Shown here piece after piece: positions 56,701 through 64,000 of a DNA stretch of 64,000 nucleotides. Location: assembly GCA_013396635.1 (NCBI GenBank), contig WBMW01000467.1:434001-498000 (forward strand), written 5' to 3'. Position numbers and translations under genes: made by a program. How positions within the stretch are numbered: the stretch's first letter is position 1; the number at the start of each line of letters is the position of its first letter. The DNA is from Penelope pileata. Lineage: Eukaryota; Chordata; Aves; Galliformes; Cracidae. Below the pieces are notes generated by a model, which was given only the letters and a program-made list of their open reading frames with translations, was not told where the DNA came from and made no database searches.

Positions 56701-58142
56701 AGCCAGCACATCAGTTTTTAACAGGTGGAGCGAGCAGCAACTTTAATTAAGAGCTGCAGGACGAGACGCACACGTAAGTGTGGCCCTGTGTGCTGTATTA
56801 TCCCTGAAGAACCACCAAAAGTGATGAACTGAGGGAATATAAAAAGGAGTGACCTTTTGCCTTTGGCAATGAAATACGCATAAATTGGTATATTAACTGC
56901 ACAGTATCAAAATGGACAGCTATCTTTCATGAAGCTCATTCTCAACACATCAGTAACTGCACTGCTGTACGTTACAGACATTGAAAAAGAGAGAAAAATA
57001 TTTTCATAGTGATAAGTTTGACAAGAAAAGATAATAACCACCTTATATGAAACAGATGGTTCACGTTGCTATGCTATAGATAAAGTTGTGTCAGCATTTC
57101 CTTAAAGGCCTCCCTGTTTCCAGCGGTTTGCAAGCTGGCAGATAGAATTTCTACATCAGCTCGCAAGACACAATCCCAGGAGGTACTTGGAAAAATTGGG
57201 GAAAAATAAGTTCTTGAGCTAATCTTGGAAAAGAAAGAAGGGAGTTTTTGTGGGGCCAGGCTGACAGAAAAATCAGGAGCTTCCCAGCAGTTTGCTGACT
57301 TCCACCAGAAGTGAGACTGTTTTAGCAAGCAAGGAGGTATCTGTCTGCCGCTCTTGATGTTCGCAGCACAGCTGCAGAACGGTAGTGTATATTGTATCTG
57401 TCATGTGCTGCCTGTATAGATATAAATATGCATATGCAATATGTAGTTTTATGAATGGTTGTAAAACAAAGATAAGATCCATTAGAAACTGAAAATAGAA
57501 CAGCCATTTATCATAGGTGGAAAAGGCTAGGTCCTAAAAGAAAACCTCTTTGTCTAACGGATGATCCATCACAAATTTTATTACTGCTGGAACCAACCCC
57601 AAATTAACAGTGTTCAGACACGTGACAGAGAACGTGAGTTCAGCTTTGCCCTTCTGCAATGCATTTAAGCCCAAATCCTTTCCTAAAGACAGAAGTTAGG
57701 GCCCAACTTGATCTCTGAAGTACATGATGGAATTCCTGCAAAAAGACGTAGAGGCACAAATTGATCTACAAGTGATGGCTATCTAAGATAATGTAGTGCA
57801 TGTACACTGATTATATTTGTTGAAGATTAAGTGATTTTTTAAGATCCATGTTAAAGGTAGAATTAACAAAGCTTTTCTTTCCACTCAGCTCTGTGAAGTT
57901 CTGGATCCTATCTGGAATTTGACATCACAGTTAAGATCTCTCTGACTTAACAACCACAAATACTTTTTTTAACTTCAGCCCAGTTTGGATTGGGCTCTCC
58001 TTTGTATGCTTACTGAGTTGACTTTGTATTGACTAGCTCTAGTCTTCTTCTGCTACAAGCTTTGGGGTATTGAAATTTCCTCTTACATTCAGGCTACAAA
58101 ACCTTTCTTGGCAAGGATTGTTCTCATTGCTTGACAGGGGAA

Positions 58143-58204
58143 TTTTTGGTTTTTATTTTTTTTTTAAAAGGTGGTTGGTGTTTTTTTGTTTTTTTTTTTT
58201 TTTT
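58143..58204. repeat. T-rich low-complexity tract
   Basis: Several long T runs separated by GG, A and G, in intron 1. Confidence 0.88.
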
Positions 58205-59922
58205 ACTGTTGCGGAAGGCACCCAAAATGAGTATCAAACTAAAAACTGTCAACATGACAGATTAAATTTGTATCAGATGCTCTGAGCTATCAAAGTTGCT
58301 CTCATATTTAAAACACAAGAACGTATGAAGTGCAACAAAGGTTACACCTACCTAAGCTAGATAATAGCATTTTTTATATATAAATATTTATAATTACATC
58401 AATTAAGTGTCCGGGAAATCCCCCAAAGAGGCAATTTTTAGAAACTTATAGACCATTGCTTCATTTCTGAGTGAATGAGGAACCAGGCTGAGCACTGAGC
58501 TCTGTGGCATTTTAGCAGGGTATAACCTCTGTACAGTTCTCTCTCATGACATGCGAAAGCGAGAAACTGAGATAAATTTGAGTTTACTTTGGGGCACAGG
58601 GTGTATCTTCCTTGTTGCTGTACTACAGGAAAAATGTACAGAAGCCTACTTCCAAGATGAGAGGCACCTCATTGCGCACAGCTGATAGAAACTGCCATAT
58701 TACATAAAAATGACTGTGATATGCTTTTAATGCAGTACCATCGATTCAGAAATCCATCACCTTAAAACTACTATGGATTATATTTCAAAGTTTTTTCTGA
58801 TTTAATTTTTTTCTATATGGAGGCAATGTATCAGGTGGAAATGAGCTTTTCTTCAACATCAGGACTAAGTCTGACTTAGTGCTGAAATGCCTATGTCAAC
58901 ACGGTTTGGGGATGCAAACTGTCCTTTGAATGTGTTAGGAGAACAAGCGTTACACCATTTCAGGCCATTCACTGTCCCACAGAGCACAGTCCTGCATCTT
59001 TTGCTGCAGTATTTTGACAAAGTTAAAAATAAACTGTATTCAGAAATAAACCTCACTTTGAGGCATTACTTGGATATGAATGCTTGAAGAACATAAGTAG
59101 CCTTGTTGTTTCAGAGTCCCTTGCGTTCTCAATATTATGCAGAACTCGGTAGTTTGCACTGGATACAGTCTGTAATTCAAATATAACAAATTGAAAAAGC
59201 GTATTTAGCGCAGATATTGTTCTTCATATTTCACAGCATCTTCCCAACAAATCAGAAAGGCAACTGGCAAGTGATATACAGTTATGGCATTAATAAAGAA
59301 GTAATAATAAATAACTTCACCCAAGAAAGACTGCAAAACAGAAATTAGAGACTACAGTCAATTCTAAAGAAATAATCTCATGCAACTGCTGAGTATATGA
59401 CCACTAGCGCTAGTTAAAAATAATTGTACTATTCTTCATTGTTGAATATAAAAATAAAGCATATCAACTCACTATTATTTGTCAATTGTAAACACAATAG
59501 GCAAAATACAAAAAGTTTCACACAAACTGATATTAAAATATTTTTTCTAAATGTAAATAAATCTAAAAATAAAACACTACCATAACTCTTAGACACTGGC
59601 ATTTATTGATTCTATGCAACGTGTTCCATGAATTAAAAGCTTTGGTTTGGTGAATATCAGCTTTGTACACTACTAGAAACATTACTAGAAACCATGTTCT
59701 CCATAATGACCACACAACATCTTCTAAACACATTTCAAAATTTAATTCAAATGATTTAATTTAGTTAATGGTGTTAACCTATGTTTTTCTTAATTATTAT
59801 AGTAGTAGGCCTGCATGGCTCATTTTTGAAGAAACAACATTAAATAACTGGTTCTAAGTTGTAATGGTTTGAGCTCCAGATCCCCAATCAATTTGGTAAT
59901 AACCAAACCACAGACAGCCTTC

Positions 59923-59939
59923 AAAAAAAAAAAAAAAAA
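59923..59939. repeat. A17 homopolymer
   Basis: Seventeen A in intron 1. Confidence 0.9.
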
Positions 59940-62900
59940 CTAGGACAACACTTCTAGTATGTATGAATGCTGATATTTTTTAGTTATTACAGTATTCTAA
60001 CAAATACCGGCGTTTTCATACTTTAACTGAAGCAAAAAAGAATAAAGATTATGTCATGATAGAAAGGGAAAAGTGAATAAAACAGGAGAGAAACTTAAAT
60101 ATGTATGTCTAAATATTAAGCAGATGCTGAGATTCCAAGACCTCAAACAGCATGGAAATGGACAAGGCATCAGATTCCACTGACATTATCAAGAAGTACA
60201 GATGACAGCCAAATGTCCACAAGAACCTCACCTGCGCTCACAGACTGCACTTCCTAATTAGAGAGATGATGAAGCACTGAAAGGTATATTTTTAATTCTT
60301 GAGAAACCAGAAGAATGGAGCACACTCAAGTTTTTAATAATGATGTAATCAATAAAAACAGTTTGATCAAACTGAGATTACTGGGCTCAAGGGTAAAGTG
60401 GTGAGAATTGAATGAAATATGATGTACAGAGGGCTGGAGATGGTCTAACAGTCCCTTCTGCCTCCAAGAATGCATTGAATAATCTTTAGCAAACTTAATA
60501 AGGTGATACAGAAAGTATTGTTTTATATATGTCAATATATACCTTTGGACACCATTTTTTTTTTTAAATTTTATTTTATTCCAAACTACAAAGTTTCATA
60601 GGGTCGTACTTGCTGCTATGGAATGAGTAGTTGAATTAAATACTTTTAGAAGAATTACTCTTTAAATACTACAGAAAACTTCTGGGATGATGTCCTTGCC
60701 TTGCAGGTTAACAACAACCTGGCTTCTGCAATGTGGTGAAACCCTCCCCTCAAGCCAGACTGACTGGCTGCTTAGGTTTAAAAGGCACAAATACCCAAAG
60801 ACTCTCCCAATATTTTGCACTGTGCATATGCCTTATATTTTTTATTTCCACATATAAAACCAAGTAAGGTTTATTCCATGTTCATCTTCTGAAACTGCTG
60901 CTTCATCTTGGACTCAATGTATGCAGTCTTTAGTCATTCAGAAAGCTTGGGATTCAGCCTTAATACATCTATGTTGTAAGGCTCATCTCAACATGTGGGA
61001 AGTTTCCGTCCTCCACAAAGCAGGGAACTATTTTAATTCAGCACCAGAGATTCCATCTCAGATAACAGAAGGAAGGAAAACTTCACTAAGTCTCAGTGCA
61101 CCGTGAGAATGCATCCTCCAAGACTGGAAATCTGGGTATGGTTTGCAGGCATTACAGGATGCTACCTATCTGACAATAAAAACCATTCATGACACTACTG
61201 TGCATTTTCATAAATTCTGATTTGTATGGATTTCTTAGCACACAGGACACTAGAGGACATCTAAGTTGAACCAAACTCACCGTGGAGCATGAAGTATCCT
61301 CATCTTAAAAGAGTTTACTAAAGAAATTCTGAAATACATAAGTACAGAGAAATCTATTTTCAAAAAATCTCCAAACCAAAACCTTACCCTGGACCCACCA
61401 GAAACTCCAGATCTTCCGAAACAGTCTAAAAGAAAACTAGCATGGATGAGACACAGATGACTAATGACCTCTCCAATCCCAAACAAAACCAAGGATTGTC
61501 CTCTAAATTGCTTCACAATTGCCCAAGCTGAAAAAAAGATGAGTCTACATTTCCCAACCAAACTCAAAATCTGGCTTATTATTCTTCAGCAACTCTCTCA
61601 TACTTCATGAAAGCTTTAAAACCAAAACTGAGTCCTCTAATAAAGTATTTCTAAGTAGTTGGGCTTTGCTTAAAAAAGCACAGTTGTGCTTGTTAAAGGT
61701 AAGATTAACTTGATTTACAGGATGATTAGACTTCTGTTCAATTATTGCAGATGTATATTTTGGCTCTTAAATTGCCGCTAGTTCAAAAGCCACTGTCAAG
61801 CTATTGGTTCATTTGCCTTCAGTGACTGACTGGTAAACCTCTGATCAATACCTCCAAAAAGCCTTTGCCTGAATTCCTGTCCTCACAGGAAACTTGCCAA
61901 TCCCTAGAGACAGAAGAGCTTTTGTGCCACGTTATATATCTATTTTGGTATCACAGGAGCTCACTTTCCTAGGATATAAGTGGTAGTTTCCTGCTACATC
62001 CACCCACTCGCATTGTAGCTTCTCGTGGTACAAAACATCCCAAAGTAGGAATTATGGCTTAGCAAAGATCAAAGCTCTCTACCTACAAAAACCACTGATT
62101 TAAGTTTTGGAACACAGAGTTCTACCACATGATCCCTTTTCTACATCAGCTGTTCATACCAACATACATGAAAGGACACCTCTGTGGACCATTGCTAATG
62201 CTTGGTCTTGAATTTTCTACGTTCTTGTTAAGTGTTAAGACTCATTTTGGAAAAGAAAAAAAAAATCTTTAAAATGGCAGACTGCCAGGAGCTGACAGTT
62301 AAGAAATCAAACTATTAACACCATTTTTATTCTCCATTTTCCTTGGTCTGCCTAGTGGTTTAGATTGCTTCACTTACCTCACCACTAAGTGTAAGAAATA
62401 CATCTGGCAAAACTCTTCCCAGATACCAAAAAATCCAAGGAGTCAAATTTAAGACTTTGACTACATTTATTGTGTAGAAGAGCTTGAAATATCACTTTGA
62501 AAAACACTTACCCTGAGACATAAGCAACCTCTGCATGAGGAACCCTGCCTCAGAAGCACCCCATGGGTCAGGAAGGAATTACTATCCATCAGCTTTCTTG
62601 TACTGCAAACAGGCGGTCAGTGCTTAGAACCTGCATGCATTCCTCCCATTTCCACTGACTATAGCACACAGCATACGTGTTAGGCAAATAGTTTATTTTG
62701 ATTCGTTTGCAATCTCCATGTCTGTTGGAGAGCATAATAAATACACACTGTGATATCTAACAACAAACCAAATCATCATTTGCCAGAACAACTTCAAAGC
62801 GTTTAGATGCATAGCAAAAAATGAAGCAATTCTGCAGAAATTCATCTTTCAGCCTCTTGCACTCACAGCTTACTAGCAGTGCTGTCTTTTAAGTGTTACC

Positions 62901-64000
62901 TCTTGAACAGTGAGAAGAAAGACACCCTGCTGCTGTTTGCTGTCTCCTGGCACAAGTTACTGGCCTCCTTCCCTTCATCCCTAGGGCTCAGGTCAGCCCC
63001 AAGGGACAGCGACCACCTTGCTGCAGGAACTGGAGACTTGACCCGACAGCATTCCTTTTCCTGCTGGATTGCTTTGGAGCCTTAGCAGCTGGATGAGACA
63101 CACACTTGCATCTAGCAAGTACGCTGTTCAACATGGAGTAACTGCTAGGAAATATTTGGTTTTATCTCAACTCTATTTTAAAAGCCATTTTTAGTACTTT
63201 AGACATCTATCTTTACTAGTAAATCTCATAACTAAGAGTTCTCTTTTTCTCTTGCTGTTTTAAATTAAATGGAGTAACACCTCACAATTACAAAGAAAAT
63301 TCTGAAACTATGGGTCTGAGCATAGCACAGAATGTTTGAAATACCTGAAATAATAACTTCTGTTTGCTAATACAAATGCTGATAAACTGAATTATTGACA
63401 TAGTAGATGATGTAACTGTTTATCAAAGGATATAAACATGGACAGGTTATTGAAAGCTGCAAAATCACAAAAAGCATGCACGGCTGGCCTAGCCCTTGAC
63501 CATCACACTACACTGAGCCCAGCTGTGTCGATCGGCCTCACATGAGGATTCAATTGCTCTGCACATTTAGAAATCGGTGTCTGTGAGGAACGTGAGCCAC
63601 AGCCTGAAATACTACTTTCCCTTTTTCCTTCCATTAATTAGAATCTCTCATAGAATTTTGGTTTATGACTTAGGTATTAAATTATTTTATAATATCCTGC
63701 TCTGCACCGGGTAGCATATACAACAAATGGAAAACAGACACAATCTGGGACAGACACAGACACAGTCTGGGATTTCATCCATTCTGAATTTTCAATAGAT
63801 TTATATGCATAGAATATATTTTTGTCTTTCAAACAGTCCAGTCTGGAAACACACCAGGTTCAACTTACTGTGCTTAACGGACAATTGTTGCATGTTCTGA
63901 GCAGTTAAAAACCTGCACATTGGAACAAAAGGACAGGCCAGTAGCAGCTTGGGTTGGTAGGTTTGCATTTAAAAAATTCAAATTCATTCCACAGCATGAA

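Larger units (their letters stand above)
41725..64000 (-). other. COL5A2 intron 1 (partial, at least 22 kb)
   Basis: Exon 2 begins in phase 1 at 41724, so a signal-peptide exon must lie upstream, at higher coordinates. I found no minus-strand hydrophobic leader ending in a phase-1 donor, and no GC-rich promoter region, up to 64000. The interval holds only simple repeats (53670, 51731, 58143, 59923) and small tandem duplications near 43033-43068, 54224-54255 and 63737-63772. Long first introns of collagen genes often contain enhancers, but none can be pointed to from one sequence. Confidence 0.82.

Noticed and set aside
61388..61425. A 38-base minus-strand segment with a TTTTAG acceptor and GTAAGG donor, one frame of which reads GRSGVSGGSR.
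   Set aside because: It is far upstream in intron 1, its length does not fit collagen exon sizes, and the frame needed to join exon 2 has no start codon upstream. It looks like a chance pseudo-exon.

Overview
The window is vertebrate nuclear DNA: AT-rich, with tiny exons in long introns and no bacterial-style genes. It carries most of the 5' half of one gene, COL5A2 (procollagen alpha-2(V)), read on the minus strand. I identify 42 consecutive exons (2 to 43, assuming one coding exon upstream) from 41724 down to 887. They were found by splicing short Gly-X-Y frames between GT and AG sites; together they hold 2942 coding bases. The chain was identified by recall of human COL5A2: the exon 2 VWC domain, the telopeptide around DEKSG and many helix exons match almost residue for residue. 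Two retroelement/transposon remnants point to a bird, probably a galliform: a CR1 3' end (37530-37704) and a deleted mariner resembling chicken Galluhop (7031-7588).

Layout, in transcription order (right to left). 41725-64000 is intron 1, at least 22 kb; I see no exon 1 or promoter there. Exon 2 (41500-41724) encodes the VWC domain. Exons 3-7 (39930 to 32658) encode a 14-base linker exon and the interrupted minor helix of the N-propeptide. Exon 8 (31305-31382) encodes the N-telopeptide with its cross-linking lysine and the first triplet of the main helix. Exons 9-43 (29632 to 887) encode helix residues 4 to 801, all phase 0 and all multiples of 9 bases (45, 54, 99, 108 or 162). Positions 1-886 belong to intron 43; the rest of the helix and the C-propeptide lie outside the window.

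The helix numbering checks itself. Counting from the Gly-Ala-Val triplet ending exon 8 puts the KGHR lysine at 87 and the counterpart of the collagenase site at Gly775-Thr776, where type I collagen has Gly775-Ile776.

Unusual non-coding items: an exact 81-base direct duplication flanking exons 5 and 6; a 16-N assembly gap in a G/A purine repeat near exon 14; a T20 run (sense strand) serving as the exon 13 polypyrimidine tract; a cluster of palindromes in intron 12; and a CpG-dense islet in intron 3. I found no second gene, RNA gene, CRISPR array or novel system; the main content is an ordinary, intact-looking fibrillar collagen gene.
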